From: an uncultured Croceitalea sp.
Lineage (GTDB): Bacteria > Bacteroidota > Bacteroidia > Flavobacteriales > Flavobacteriaceae
Assembly (NCBI GenBank): GCA_937959125.1
Contig: CALGQU010000078.1
Coordinates: forward strand, 1-52,551
Length of the DNA: 52,551 bases
Reading direction: 5' to 3'
The position numbers and the translations under genes are program-made. The notes under the pieces were generated by a model. That model saw only the letters and a list, made by a program, of their open reading frames with translations, did not search any database and was not told the DNA's origin. Below, in pieces: positions 28,481 to 38,800 of this stretch (the stretch's first letter is position 1; the number at the start of each line of letters is the position of its first letter).

Positions 28481-28957
28481 TTAGAATCTAAAGTGGGAAA
28501 ATGCTTTGTTTGCTTCGGCCATTTTGTGGGTATCCACACGCTTCTTTACCGCAGCTCCTTCTTCCTTAGCAGCTGCTAAAACCTCTGCCGCCAATTTTTG
28601 GGCCATAGATTTTTCGTTACGCTTACGGGCATACAAAATCAACCACTTCATAGCGGTCGAAATCTTTCTGTCCGGGCGAATCTGCATTGGAATTTGAAAT
28701 GTAGCACCACCAACCCTTCTACTCCTTACCTCTACATGCGGCATAACATTGGACAATGCGTCTTTCCAAAGCTCTAAGGCCGTCTTCTCTTCGTTGGTGT
28801 TTTTCTCTTCTACGATATCTATAGCATCGTAAAATACTTTAAAGGCAACGGATTTCTTTCCGTCCCACATCATCATATTAACAAAACGCGTTACCAATTG
28901 GTCCCCAAATCTTGGATCTGGAAGTAATGGTCTTTTCTTTGCCTGTCTTTTTCTCAT
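28481..28957 (-). CDS. rpsG: 30S ribosomal protein S7
   Basis: 158 residues. [74 protein letters not shown] and a C-terminal helix ending FSHFRF. It nucleates assembly of the small-subunit head. In E. coli it regulates the str operon. Confidence 0.99.
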   Translation of the reverse strand: MRKRQAKKRPLLPDPRFGDQLVTRFVNMMMWDGKKSVAFKVFYDAIDIVEEKNTNEEKTALELWKDALSNVMPHVEVRSRRVGGATFQIPMQIRPDRKISTAMKWLILYARKRNEKSMAQKLAAEVLAAAKEEGAAVKKRVDTHKMAEANKAFSHFRF

Positions 28958-28981
28958 CGTTTCTTTCTAAAAGTTCTTTTA

Positions 28982-29356
28982 TTAACTTTTTGGTCTTTTA
29001 GCCCCATATTTAGATCTACGTTGGGTACGGCCCGCAACACCTGCTGTGTCCAAAGCCCCCCTAACGATGTGATATCTAACTCCTGGCAAATCTTTAACCC
29101 TTCCGCCTCTAACCAATACTATCGAGTGCTCTTGGAGGTTATGTCCTTCACCGGGGATATATGCGTTCACTTCCTTACCGTTGGTCAACCTTACCCTTGC
29201 AACTTTTCGCATTGCAGAGTTTGGTTTTTTAGGTGTGGTAGTGTAAACACGCGTACAAACCCCCCGTCTTTGGGGACAAGAATCCAAAGCAGCCGATTTA
29301 CTCTTCTTGGTAATTGTGGCCCTTCCTTTTCTTACTAATTGTGAAATTGTTGGCAT
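28982..29356 (-). CDS. rpsL: 30S ribosomal protein S12
   Basis: 124 residues. [88 protein letters not shown]. The loop Lys residues (in TPKKPNSA and RVKDLPGV) associated with streptomycin sensitivity are present as wild type. First gene of the ribosomal block, with a flavobacterial-type promoter about 45-75 bp upstream. Confidence 0.99.
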   Translation of the reverse strand: MPTISQLVRKGRATITKKSKSAALDSCPQRRGVCTRVYTTTPKKPNSAMRKVARVRLTNGKEVNAYIPGEGHNLQEHSIVLVRGGRVKDLPGVRYHIVRGALDTAGVAGRTQRRSKYGAKRPKS

Positions 29357-29381
29357 TACATCTTTATTATTAAAATAGAAA

Positions 29382-29396
29382 CCCCATTTTTTGGGG
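29382..29396 (-). other. Hairpin at the start of the rpsL leader
   Basis: CCCCA and TGGGG pair across a 5-nt A-rich (minus strand) loop. It lies just downstream of the predicted -7 element, so it would sit at the very 5' end of the str mRNA and could stabilise it. Confidence 0.45.
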
Positions 29397-29399
29397 CTG

Positions 29400-29430
29400 C
29401 AAATGTAGGGATAATTCCTTAGTAATCAAA
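29400..29430 (-). promoter_or_regulatory. Bacteroidota-type promoter for rpsL
   Basis: On the minus strand a TTTG (-33 box, 29427-29430) and TACATTTG (-7 box matching TAnnTTTG, 29400-29407) are separated by 19 bp. This matches the primary-sigma consensus known for Bacteroides/Flavobacteria and is well placed before the ribosomal block. Confidence 0.75.
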
Positions 29431-29741
29431 TGGGGTAGGGTTTATTTTTACATGGAATAAATATCCATATAACAGAACAAGCTAAAATCCAACAAATCAC
29501 CTACACAATAAATCTACCCAACCTTTCCTTATAACAAATAAATTCGCCTGCTTAAAAGGCTGCTTGAAGTATGGGCAAATAGTTTACCTAGCGAACATGC
29601 AAATTAGCGGATTATCAAAAAAATTGTCAACAATTGCCACAACCGCAATTTGAAGCATCGATTTTGAGATTAAATAAAAATTACATCATTCTGTGAAGTT
29701 TTTGTGAAAATTCCTTGGATTATTAACACATTATTAAGAGT

Positions 29742-29757
29742 TTAGCTACTTAGCTAA
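29742..29757 (+). repeat. Tandem octamer TTAGCTAC-TTAGCTAA before susC
   Basis: Two adjacent octamers differ in one base; the second is a perfect palindrome. They end 16 bp before the susC ATG. Possibly a -7 region variant or a regulator site. Confidence 0.35.
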
Positions 29758-29773
29758 TTCAAATTACTTAAAA

Positions 29774-32700
29774 ATGAGAACAAAACTTAATGGAATCCTA
29801 ACGCTTTTTATGGCGTTGGTAGTGCATTTAGCGTTTGCACAGGACAAGACGATTTCAGGAACGGTAACAGACGCTGATGGTCTGCCGTTACCCGGGGTCA
29901 ACATTGTCGTCGAAGGTACTTCAAATGGTACCCAAACTGATTTTGATGGATTGTACTCCATTACCGCTAGTCCAGGTCAAAGCCTATTATTCAGCTACAT
30001 TGGACAAAAAGATGTACGGAGGACCGTTGGTGCGGAATCTACTATCAATGTACAAATGGAAGAAGATGCCCAAGCTCTTGAAGAGGTTGTCGTAACCGCA
30101 CAAGGTATCAAGAGGGAGAAGAAAGCATTGGGATATGCAGTTTCTTCTGTAGGTTCTGAGCAGCTGGAACAACGGGCCGAAGGTGACGTTGCCAGGGTTC
30201 TTGCCGGCAAAGCGGCTGGTGTGAACATTACCGCAGCTGGTGGACAATCCGGTTCTGCCACAAATATTACCATTAGAGGTTTAAGTTCATTTAGTGGAAC
30301 CAACCAAGCCTTGTTTATTGTAGACGGTGTACCTTTTAATAGTGACACTAATACCAACCAGAACGGTGTTAACAACAACTTTGAAAGTGGTGCTCCACAA
30401 AGTTCCAGGTTTTTGGATTTAGACCCCAACAACATTGAAAGCATTGAGGTGCTTAAAGGACTTTCAGCAGCTACACTTTACGGAACACAGGGTCGTAATG
30501 GGGTAATCCTTATTACTACCAAAGCAGGTGGTGCTTCCGGTGGAAAGAAAAAGACGGAAATTACGGTTACCCAATCCTACTTTACCAACGAATTTGCCTC
30601 GGCACCTGATTATCAAGATGAGTTTGGTAATGGTTTTGACCAAGCATTTGGTTGGTTCTTTAGTAACTGGGGACCAAGTTTCCAAAGTGGTGGTGTTGCC
30701 GGTTTTGGAAACCCAAACAGTTTTCCAGCGGTATTTGACATAGATGCAGCAGGAACCATTATACACCCGTACGCCAATCCAAATGCATTGGCATCTACGC
30801 GAGCGGCTTTCCCAGAATTTGCGGATGCACGATATGAATATAGGCCTTACGATTCCGTTGGTGGATTCTTTAGCCCTGGTGGTGTTTCCAACACTTCCAT
30901 TAACATTGCAGGCTCGACCCCGGATGGTAATACCAACTTTAACGCCAACCTAGGCTATTTGGATGAAGATGGTTTTACGCCAAATAATACGTTTAGTAGA
31001 TTTAATATTTCCCTTGGTGGACGTTCTAAACTTTCTAATAAGTTTACTGTTTCAGGTACTATGAACTACAGTAGAAGTGATGTACGTACCCCACCAGTTG
31101 CGGCGAGTCAAGGTAGTGGTGTAACCGGCCTTTCAGTATATGGTAACGTACTTTTTACACCAAGAAGTGTGGATTTAAATGGATTGCCTTTCCAAAGACC
31201 TGATGGTTCCAGCCAGTACTATCGTGAAGGTAACGATATCATCAACCCACGTTGGGTTGCAGAAAATGTGCGGTTTAGACAGTTGACCAACAGGTTTTTC
31301 TGGAATACTCAAATTTCCTATGACATTAATGACAACTTAAGTTTAGGTTGGAGAACAGGATTGGATTTCGCCAATGAACGCAACATAAACAGTTCCAATA
31401 GAGGTGGTGTTGAATTTACCCAAGCCATATTTGGGTTCTTGGATACCTTTGACAACAACACTACCATTTGGGATCACTTCCTTTCCGTTAATGGGGATTA
31501 TGACCTATCCGATAAGTTACGACTTACATTTACCGCTGGTGCAACGTCTAGACAAGATGCTTTTGATCAAAGTGGTGTGGCAAGTACAGGTCAAATCGTA
31601 TTTGGAACCACTAGGCATTTCAACTACGAAAACCAGACACCCATACAGTTCAGTAGAACACGGAATATTGTAGGTCTTTTAGGACAGGCTACCTTGGACT
31701 ATGATGATTTCTTGTTCTTGAACCTCTCTGGAAGAACGGATTGGGTTTCTAACTTTACCACCGAAAACCGAAACATCACCTATCCAGGTATAAGTCTTTC
31801 GTTCTTAGGAACCAATGCTTTTCCAGAGTTAAAAAGCGAAAACGGATTGAATTACTTAAAACTAAGGGCAGGTTTTGGTACCAGTGCCAACTTTGATACT
31901 AGTAATGCTTTCCCAACCATTAATGTGGTGCAGCAGAATACCCAAATTTTCACGGACGTAGATGGAAATAGCCCAACGACTACAAACCAAATAGACAATT
32001 TCTTGGCCAATCCTGATTTAAAGCCAGAGTTGCTTCAAGAGTTGGAATTTGGTATAGAATCCCGTTTTTGGAAAAACCGCATCTCCTTGGATGTAACGTA
32101 TTTTGATAAACGTACCAACGACCTTATTGTACTACAACCACTTCCTCCAGGAACCGGTTTCGCATTCACACAAAGTAATATTGGTGAGATACAGAATGAA
32201 GGTATAGAAGCCGATTTGGGTATTGATATTTTCCAAGGCGAAAACTTTAGCTGGAATTCTAGAATCAATTTCTTTACGAACAATGAAATTGTTACGGAAC
32301 AGGAACAAGATTTCATCGCTTATGCAGGACCCTTATTATTAGGAAGGGATTTGGATGAAGGTGGTAATGCCGCAATTCAAGGACAATCCCTTGGTAGTAT
32401 CGTTGGTACGGCCATTAGAAGGGATGATAATGGAAATCCCTTAATCAATTCTGCCGGTAACTACGTAGAAGTAGAGACAAGGGAAGATGGAAGCGTTCCT
32501 ATCATAGGTGATGCTATCCCAGATTACACAATGAACTTCATCAACACCTTTAAGTACAAGAACTGGAATTTTGGTTTCCAGATAAACCACATCAAAGGTG
32601 GGGACATCATGTCTGCAACAATTGCCACTTTATTAGGTAGGGGGCTAATTGAAGAGACTGCAGATCGTTTGAATACTTTTGTTCTTCAAGGATTTAGAGA

Positions 32701-33088
32701 AGACTCATTACCGGACAATGCTCCTGCAGGTACAGCTGGGGTTGCTACAGTTCCCAACACTACTCAAATAAACAACTCTACTTTTTACTTTAGTAATTTG
32801 TTGTTTGGACCCACGGAAACTAGAATTTATGATGCTTCGGTAATCCGTTTACAAGAAGTGTCCTTAGGCTATAGTTTCCCACAAAAGTGGTTAGATAAGA
32901 CCCCTTTCGGGACGCTTACACTAACAGCACAAGGTTTTAACCTTTGGTATGATGCCTACAACACTCCAGATGGAGCTAACTTTGATCCTAATGTACAAGG
33001 TGTAGGTATTGGTAACGGACGTGGGTTTGACTTCCTTAACGGGCCTAGTTCACGACGATATGGTATCAGTGTAAAAGCATCATTCTAA
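29774..33088 (+). CDS. SusC/RagA-family TonB-dependent outer-membrane transporter
   Basis: 1104 residues. The signal peptide (LTLFMALVVHLAFA then Q) is followed by a carboxypeptidase-regulatory-like domain (TISGTVTDADGLPLPGVNIVVEGTSNGTQTDFDG) and the SusC linker EEVVVTAQGIKREKKALGYAVS. The plug domain has RVLAGKAAGVNI, NITIRGLSSFSG, ALFIVDGVPF and IEVLKGLSAATLYG, and the ~850-residue beta-barrel ends in an aromatic F. It imports oligomeric nutrients across the outer membrane with TonB energy, paired with the SusD-like lipoprotein 26 bp downstream. The operon has no glycosidase, lyase, sulfatase, peptidase or FecR/anti-sigma partner, so the substrate cannot be predicted; peptides or mixed oligomers are possible. 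Confidence 0.96.
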   Translation: MRTKLNGILTLFMALVVHLAFAQDKTISGTVTDADGLPLPGVNIVVEGTSNGTQTDFDGLYSITASPGQSLLFSYIGQKDVRRTVGAESTINVQMEEDAQALEEVVVTAQGIKREKKALGYAVSSVGSEQLEQRAEGDVARVLAGKAAGVNITAAGGQSGSATNITIRGLSSFSGTNQALFIVDGVPFNSDTNTNQNGVNNNFESGAPQSSRFLDLDPNNIESIEVLKGLSAATLYGTQGRNGVILITTKAGGASGGKKKTEITVTQSYFTNEFASAPDYQDEFGNGFDQAFGWFFSNWGPSFQSGGVAGFGNPNSFPAVFDIDAAGTIIHPYANPNALASTRAAFPEFADARYEYRPYDSVGGFFSPGGVSNTSINIAGSTPDGNTNFNANLGYLDEDGFTPNNTFSRFNISLGGRSKLSNKFTVSGTMNYSRSDVRTPPVAASQGSGVTGLSVYGNVLFTPRSVDLNGLPFQRPDGSSQYYREGNDIINPRWVAENVRFRQLTNRFFWNTQISYDINDNLSLGWRTGLDFANERNINSSNRGGVEFTQAIFGFLDTFDNNTTIWDHFLSVNGDYDLSDKLRLTFTAGATSRQDAFDQSGVASTGQIVFGTTRHFNYENQTPIQFSRTRNIVGLLGQATLDYDDFLFLNLSGRTDWVSNFTTENRNITYPGISLSFLGTNAFPELKSENGLNYLKLRAGFGTSANFDTSNAFPTINVVQQNTQIFTDVDGNSPTTTNQIDNFLANPDLKPELLQELEFGIESRFWKNRISLDVTYFDKRTNDLIVLQPLPPGTGFAFTQSNIGEIQNEGIEADLGIDIFQGENFSWNSRINFFTNNEIVTEQEQDFIAYAGPLLLGRDLDEGGNAAIQGQSLGSIVGTAIRRDDNGNPLINSAGNYVEVETREDGSVPIIGDAIPDYTMNFINTFKYKNWNFGFQINHIKGGDIMSATIATLLGRGLIEETADRLNTFVLQGFREDSLPDNAPAGTAGVATVPNTTQINNSTFYFSNLLFGPTETRIYDASVIRLQEVSLGYSFPQKWLDKTPFGTLTLTAQGFNLWYDAYNTPDGANFDPNVQGVGIGNGRGFDFLNGPSSRRYGISVKASF

Positions 33089-33114
33089 ATTAAATGGTTG
33101 ATAAAGAAATAATT

Positions 33115-34776
33115 ATGAAAAATTTTAAGATAACTTTTACCCTACTGTTTTTCATGGCTTTTTTGATAAGTTCATGTGAAACTACCGAACTTGACCTAAG
33201 GGTCAGTCCAAACGATTTGTCTGCGGACCAAGCGGATCCAAATCTTTTGTTGAATTCCATACAGTTGGCATATGCCTCCAATCAGGCAGAACTTTCTGAT
33301 GAAGCCGCAGAACTTACGCGAATCGATTACTTTTTTGGGCGAAACTATTTCAACCAAATAGGTGGTGATGTGCTAAACGATGTTTGGGCTAGAACCTACA
33401 GTTCTGGTAATAATGATATAGGTACGTTGATCGATGTTGGTATTTTGACCAACTTACAAGCCTTGGAAAGTATCAATGAAAATACGGAAACGGATTTTTC
33501 CTTTCATGTAGCGGTCGCACAGACCCTATATGCCCATTCCTTATTCCAAATTGTTGATTTTATTGGTGAAGCGGTGGCATCCCAAGCTGGAAACCCCGAG
33601 TTCCCCGCACCTATATTAGACAGTGGCGAAGAAGTTTATGCCGCAGCTTTTTCGCTTCTAGATCAAGCGGAAGCGGCATTGGCCCTAGAGCCAGCGGATC
33701 AAGGAGCACAAGATTTGTTCTATCAAGGAGATACGGATAACTGGATTCGTTTGATCAATACTATTCGTTTGCGTTCTTATGTACTAACCGGCAATACAAC
33801 GGCATTTAACGCCATCATTGCAGGAGGAAACTTTATTGCGGAGACTTCACAGGATTTTGAATTGAGTTATGGTACAAGTGAGTTACAACCTGATAACAGA
33901 CACCCTGACTATGCTGCAGACTATACGCCTTCAGGAGCAAACATCTACCAATCCAATTGGATGATGGAGTTAATGTTAAATAACAATGACCCAAGAATCA
34001 GGTATTATTTCTACAGACAGTCCAACGCAACGCCAGGGGCAGATGCACCACCTTCTGAAGATCAATTGGCTTGTTCTTTGGTGGTACCCCCGCCTCATTA
34101 CGCAGGTTTGACCTATTGTAGTGTATCCAATGGGTATTGGGGCCGTTCCCATGGTAATGATGAAGGTATTCCACCAGATAACATCGCACGTACTGCAGTT
34201 GGTGTTTACCCTGCAGCCGGGTTATTTGATGATAACCGTTTTGCTGATGTTGATCTTGGATTAGGAGGCGGTGGTGCTGGTATCGAGCCCATTTTCTTAG
34301 CTTCCTACGTAGATTTCTGGAGAGGTATTATGGCATCAAGTGATGCGGATAGAGCCACTTTCTTAAGGGCTGGATTGGAAAAGTCGATAGCTAAAGTACA
34401 ATCTTTTGGTGCCTTGGATGGTTCTGCAGATTTGTCATTGGCACCTTCTGATATGGATGTCACAGCCTACATAGACGGTATCGTAAGTGCTTTTAATGCA
34501 GCTACCGGTGATGATAGGGAGAATATTTTTGCGGAACAATATTTTACCACATTGTTCGGCGGGGCAACTGAGTCCTACAACTATTATCGTTTAACTGGGT
34601 TCCCTACAACGGTACTTCCAAACTGGGAGCCAGATCCGGGACCGTTCCCAAGAACGTTTAGAAGACCACAAAACGAAGTGATCAACAACCCCAATGTAGA
34701 TCCTTCAACCAGTCTAACAAATCAGGTTTTCTGGGATACCAACCCAGCAAGCCCTACATTTCCACCTGCAAATTAA
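33115..34776 (+). CDS. SusD/RagB-family outer-membrane lipoprotein
   Basis: 553 residues when started at the ATG at 33115 (MKNFKITFTLLFFMAF), which puts a proper lipoprotein signal directly at the N terminus with lipobox FLISSC. An earlier GTG/ATG at 33094 would add 7 residues in front of the signal. SusD-type helical N-terminal half (TPR-like) with FHVAVAQTLYAHSLFQIVDF near residue 140, and a C-terminal region with LYYxG-like loops and YNYYRLTGFPTTVLPNWEPDPG. It forms the lid of the SusC barrel and captures ligand at the surface. No substrate-specific residues are recognised. Confidence 0.94.
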   Translation: MKNFKITFTLLFFMAFLISSCETTELDLRVSPNDLSADQADPNLLLNSIQLAYASNQAELSDEAAELTRIDYFFGRNYFNQIGGDVLNDVWARTYSSGNNDIGTLIDVGILTNLQALESINENTETDFSFHVAVAQTLYAHSLFQIVDFIGEAVASQAGNPEFPAPILDSGEEVYAAAFSLLDQAEAALALEPADQGAQDLFYQGDTDNWIRLINTIRLRSYVLTGNTTAFNAIIAGGNFIAETSQDFELSYGTSELQPDNRHPDYAADYTPSGANIYQSNWMMELMLNNNDPRIRYYFYRQSNATPGADAPPSEDQLACSLVVPPPHYAGLTYCSVSNGYWGRSHGNDEGIPPDNIARTAVGVYPAAGLFDDNRFADVDLGLGGGGAGIEPIFLASYVDFWRGIMASSDADRATFLRAGLEKSIAKVQSFGALDGSADLSLAPSDMDVTAYIDGIVSAFNAATGDDRENIFAEQYFTTLFGGATESYNYYRLTGFPTTVLPNWEPDPGPFPRTFRRPQNEVINNPNVDPSTSLTNQVFWDTNPASPTFPPAN

Positions 34777-34788
34777 AATTTAGGAACA

Positions 34789-35715
34789 ATGAGAAAAATA
34801 ATATATAAGTTTTTAGGTATACTAGCCATTGCTTCCGTAGGATTCCAATACGGTTGCGAAGACGGTGATCAAACTGTTGATCAGGCACTAAACGATGTTA
34901 CTCGAGGCGCAATTTTAAGAACCATTGACCAATCTTCTGCAATTTTGTTCGATGTTGCCACAAGTGATTTGGATGATAACGGTATTTTTACCGTAACCGT
35001 TGAAGAACAAGACCAAGAGGGAGGCGCGCTACTGGCTTCTTTAGACGTATTTCTTGGGTTTAACGATGAAACCGAAGGAGGAACGGATAACAGTAGGGAC
35101 GAGGTCCTATTTGACAATATTCCTGCTTCTGCTTTTAGTCCTGGTCCTTTTGGACTTCCAAGAACAACTTATTCCGTGACTACGCCAGATTTTTTATCCA
35201 CCTTGGCGATAACGGATGCAGAAACTTTTGGAGGTGATCAATTTACTGTCCGTTTTGAATTGGTTTTAACGGACGGCAGAAGATTCTCCAATGATGACAA
35301 CTCTGGTACTCTTACGGGATCTTTCTTTAGGTCGCCTTTTCTATATTTCGTTGATGTTGTTTGTGCTCCATCAATGCCTACAGCCGGCACTTGGATGGTA
35401 AGTACTACGGATACTTTTGGAGATGGATGGAACGGTGGTGCTTTAAACATTACACTTGACGGAGGCACCCCATTTACTATTGAAAACATTGATGATGGTA
35501 CACGACCTTTTGCTGAGTCTGTCCAAGACCTTACTTTTGAAGTTCCAGATGGTACACAGACCATATCAATCACCTATTCAGGGGGGTCATTTGATGAGGA
35601 AGTAGCTTTTTCCGTCGTTTCAGCCAATGGAACAATGGTCATAGAAGTTGAACAAGCAGACGCAGGTCCGCCTACAGGTGTCGAACTTTTAGATTTCTGC
35701 CCTGATAATCTGTAG
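34789..35715 (+). CDS. SusE-like surface lipoprotein with FGDGWNG-type C-terminal domain
   Basis: 308 residues, 12 bp after susD. Lipoprotein signal with lipobox GFQYGC near residue 22. Residues about 30-190 are a beta-rich module of the type seen as third gene behind flavobacterial susCD pairs (RGAILRTID, IFTVTVEEQDQEGG, ITGSFF-like LTGSFFRSPFLYF). Residues about 200-300 hold a second domain with DTFGDGWNGGALNITLDGG, a motif recurring in Bacteroidota surface/T9SS-associated proteins. Two Cys flank this domain (VVCAPS and the C-terminal DFCPDN) and might form a disulfide. Probably a surface ligand-binding accessory of the SusCD pair. A strong terminator follows. Confidence 0.75.
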   Translation: MRKIIYKFLGILAIASVGFQYGCEDGDQTVDQALNDVTRGAILRTIDQSSAILFDVATSDLDDNGIFTVTVEEQDQEGGALLASLDVFLGFNDETEGGTDNSRDEVLFDNIPASAFSPGPFGLPRTTYSVTTPDFLSTLAITDAETFGGDQFTVRFELVLTDGRRFSNDDNSGTLTGSFFRSPFLYFVDVVCAPSMPTAGTWMVSTTDTFGDGWNGGALNITLDGGTPFTIENIDDGTRPFAESVQDLTFEVPDGTQTISITYSGGSFDEEVAFSVVSANGTMVIEVEQADAGPPTGVELLDFCPDNL

Positions 35716-35734
35716 TTAAGAACATAGCATCATA

Positions 35735-35764
35735 AAAGGCCCAACGTTGTTTGGGCCTTTTTTT
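35735..35764 (+). terminator. Intrinsic terminator of the susCDE operon
   Basis: A perfect 10-bp stem (AAAGGCCCAA / TTGGGCCTTT) with a 6-nt loop, running into TTTTTTT. It begins 20 bp after the lipoprotein stop. Its presence argues against the longer possible start at 35747 of the next gene. Confidence 0.95.
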
Positions 35765-35800
35765 GTTAAAAACTTAATTGACGCTATTTTAGTAGTTTCC

Positions 35801-38800
35801 ATGATGGAACCGTTTGTTATGCGTATAAGAAATATTTCAGTCCGTTTCTCTTTCCAGTTGTTTATACTGCTGCTTTTTAGTTTTCCGTTCGGTTGTACGG
35901 AACGGGGCAAAGAAACCGTAGACAATACCGAGCAAAAAAATCTGGATCCGACCGTCTTTAAAAAAATAGAAAGTTCCAGCTCCAACCTTCATTTTTCCAA
36001 TACCATTAAGGAAGATATTGCCACTAGGGACAATCTCTTTGACTACGACTACTTCTATAATGGTGCGGGAGTGGGGTTAGTCGATATTAACAACGATGGC
36101 TTATTGGATGTTTTTTTTGTAGGCAACCAGGTAGCCAATAAACTCTTCTTAAATAAAGGCGACCTTACTTTCGAGGATATCTCCATGAGTGCCAACATCA
36201 ATAACAACAAGCAATGGGGAAATGGCATTACGGTCGTGGACATCAATAATGATGGGTGGATGGATATTTACATCTCCCAAGGCGGACCAAATACCAGGGA
36301 AAATAGAAAAAACTTGTTGTTCATCAACCAAAAAGACAACACTTTTACAGAAGAAGCGGAAAATTATGGCCTGGCAGATATGGGAATAAGCACGCAATCC
36401 GTATTCTTTGATTTTGACAAAGATGGTGATCTGGACTGTTTTATAATGAATGAAAACGAGCTTTATGGGGTAGATCCCATAAACCTATATCGCATCGTTA
36501 AACGAGATGCCGAAACTACCTATTACAATACCTCCCATTTTTATGAAAACCAAAATGGAAAGTTCAAGGACATCACCAAAGCTAGCGGTATTGAACGTCC
36601 TATTTTTGGGTTGGGACTTTCTGTTGCGGACATTAACGATGACGGTTGGTTGGATTTCTATGTAGCCAGCGATTATTATATCCCCGATGCGCTTTTTATT
36701 AATAATAAAAACGGAACTTTTACCGACCAAATAAAAGATTTTACAAAACAAATTTCTTTTTTTGGAATGGGTATGGATGTCGCGGATATCAATAACGATG
36801 GTCTACAAGACATTTTTGTATTGGATATGGCCACCAACGACCATATTAGATCAAAAACCCTGATGGCCTCAATGGACACCAAAAGATTTGATTATTTGGT
36901 CAACAAAGCTGGTTTTCATTATCAATATATGTACAATTCCTTACAGCTTAATAACGGAGGTGGTTCATTTTCAAATATTGCACAATCTACCGAAATGGCC
37001 AATACGGACTGGAGTTGGTCCGTATTGCTATCTGATTTTGACAATGATGAGGACAAGGATGTTTATGTAACCAATGGATACAGAAGGTATGCATTGGATA
37101 ATGACCTGCAGTTGGATGTTTTTAAGGCCAAGATGAAATACAAAAACAAGGTCCCCCTATCCGTTAAAAAAAGGCTATATGAAGAAATGCCCTCAGAAAA
37201 AACGGCCAATGTCCTTTTTGAAAACAAGGGAAATCTACAGTTTAAAGAAAATGGAAAAAACTGGGGTCTTGCCAACTTTTCTTTTAGCAACGGTGCCGCT
37301 GTTGGGGATTTGGACAACGATGGGGATTTGGATATCGTAGTCAATAATATGGATGAAAATTGTTTTTTGTACAAGAATACGAGCAGGGAAAAGGACTTGG
37401 GCAACTACCTTAATGTCAAGGCCACAGGTACACTTTCGGAATCCTATCCAAAAATCACGATTTATTACAATGGAAAAACCCAGTTTATAGAATCTAGAAG
37501 AGTAAGGGGTTATCGTTCTTCACAAGATCCTATTGCCCACTTTGGAGTTGCAGGACATAAAACCATAGATTCCGTAACCGTATCTTGGTTAAGCGGGAAA
37601 ACGGAAACAAAATATGATATTCCCAGCAATACAACCTTATCATTTGAAGAACAAAATGCCTTAACCAATAAAAATACTCCTACAACCAAAGCAAAGACCT
37701 TGTTCGCCAGCACCCCTTTTACAGCTACCGGACTGGATTTTAAGCATCAAGAAAATACGTATGATGATTTTGAAAAAGAAGTACTCTTACCCTATAAACA
37801 GTCAAATTTAGGGCCCTTTATGGCAAAAGGTGATATTAACAACGACGGTTTGGAAGACCTTTATATTGGAGGGGCTTCAGGGCAAGCAGGTGCTTTATTC
37901 AAACAATTGCCCAATGGAACGTTTATCAAAAGAACCTCCAAAACCTTTTTGGCCGATAAATATTCTGAGGATATGGAAGCTTCGTTTTTTGATGTGGACG
38001 GAGACCATGACCTTGACCTTTTTGTGGTTAGTGGAGGAAATGAATTTGCCGAATATTCTTCTTATTATGCCGACCGCCTTTATATAAACGATGGAAAAGG
38101 GAATTTCAAAAAGAAGGAAGTAGCTGCCTTAAAGCAATACCCCAAAAGTGGGAAAACGGTCATTGCCATGGACTTTGATAAAGATGGGGATCAAGATATC
38201 ATTGTTGGAAATAGGATACGTCCCCAGAATTATCCCTTACCAACAAACTCCACCATATACCAAAACAATAACGGGGAGCTCCTTGACGTAACAGATACCG
38301 TAGCCCCTGGACTCCAAAATTTTGGGGTGATCAATGACCTTGTCGTCACTGACTTTAACAAGGACGGTTGGCAAGACTTTATTGCCGTTGGGGAATGGAC
38401 CGGTATTGGAATTTTCCAGAACAATGGTGGAAACTTCAATCTATTACCAACAGAAGACACGGTCTTGGCAGATAAAGGGTGGTGGTTTTCCATTAACGAA
38501 ACGGACATCAATAAAGATGGCCTACCAGATTATATAGTGGGCAATGCAGGGCTTAACATAAAATTTAAAGCAAGTAAGAAAAAACCCTTTAAAATATTTG
38601 CCAATGATTTTGATGACAATGGAACCCCAGACATTGTATTGAGCAAAGAATACAATGGCACTTATGTTCCTGTAAGGGGACGCGAATGTTCTTCTCAGCA
38701 AATGCCATTTATAAAACAAAAATTTACCTCATATTCCGAGTTTGCCAATGCCAAGCTAGTGGATATTTATGGTGATAAGTTAAACTCATCTTATGAAAAC

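Larger units (their letters stand above)
29357..29773. other. 417-bp divergent intergenic region between rpsL and susC
   Basis: No ORF or tRNA is recognised here. It holds the rpsL promoter and leader hairpin at its left end and must hold the susC promoter. I found no clean TAnnTTTG element for susC. Other structures are short inverted repeats: ATGGA/TCCAT at 29452-29468 and AATTGT-CA-ACAATT at 29622-29635, plus a tandem octamer at 29742-29757. The rest is AT-rich with nothing I can name. Confidence 0.7.

Noticed and set aside
12145-29356. Fused str-S10-spc-alpha block without tuf, adk or map as a novelty
   Set aside because: Gene order within the block is canonical, and loss of tuf/adk/map from it is known to vary among phyla; not noteworthy by itself.
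29357-29773. tRNA, small RNA gene or small ORF in the largest intergenic region
   Set aside because: No cloverleaf, no strong terminator for a small RNA and no credible start-plus-coding stretch was found.
35747-35800. Upstream extension of the VCBS lipoprotein frame from a TTG at 35747
   Set aside because: The codon lies inside the strong susCDE terminator hairpin and would put 18-24 residues before a perfectly good lipoprotein signal; ATG 35801 or 35819 is preferred.
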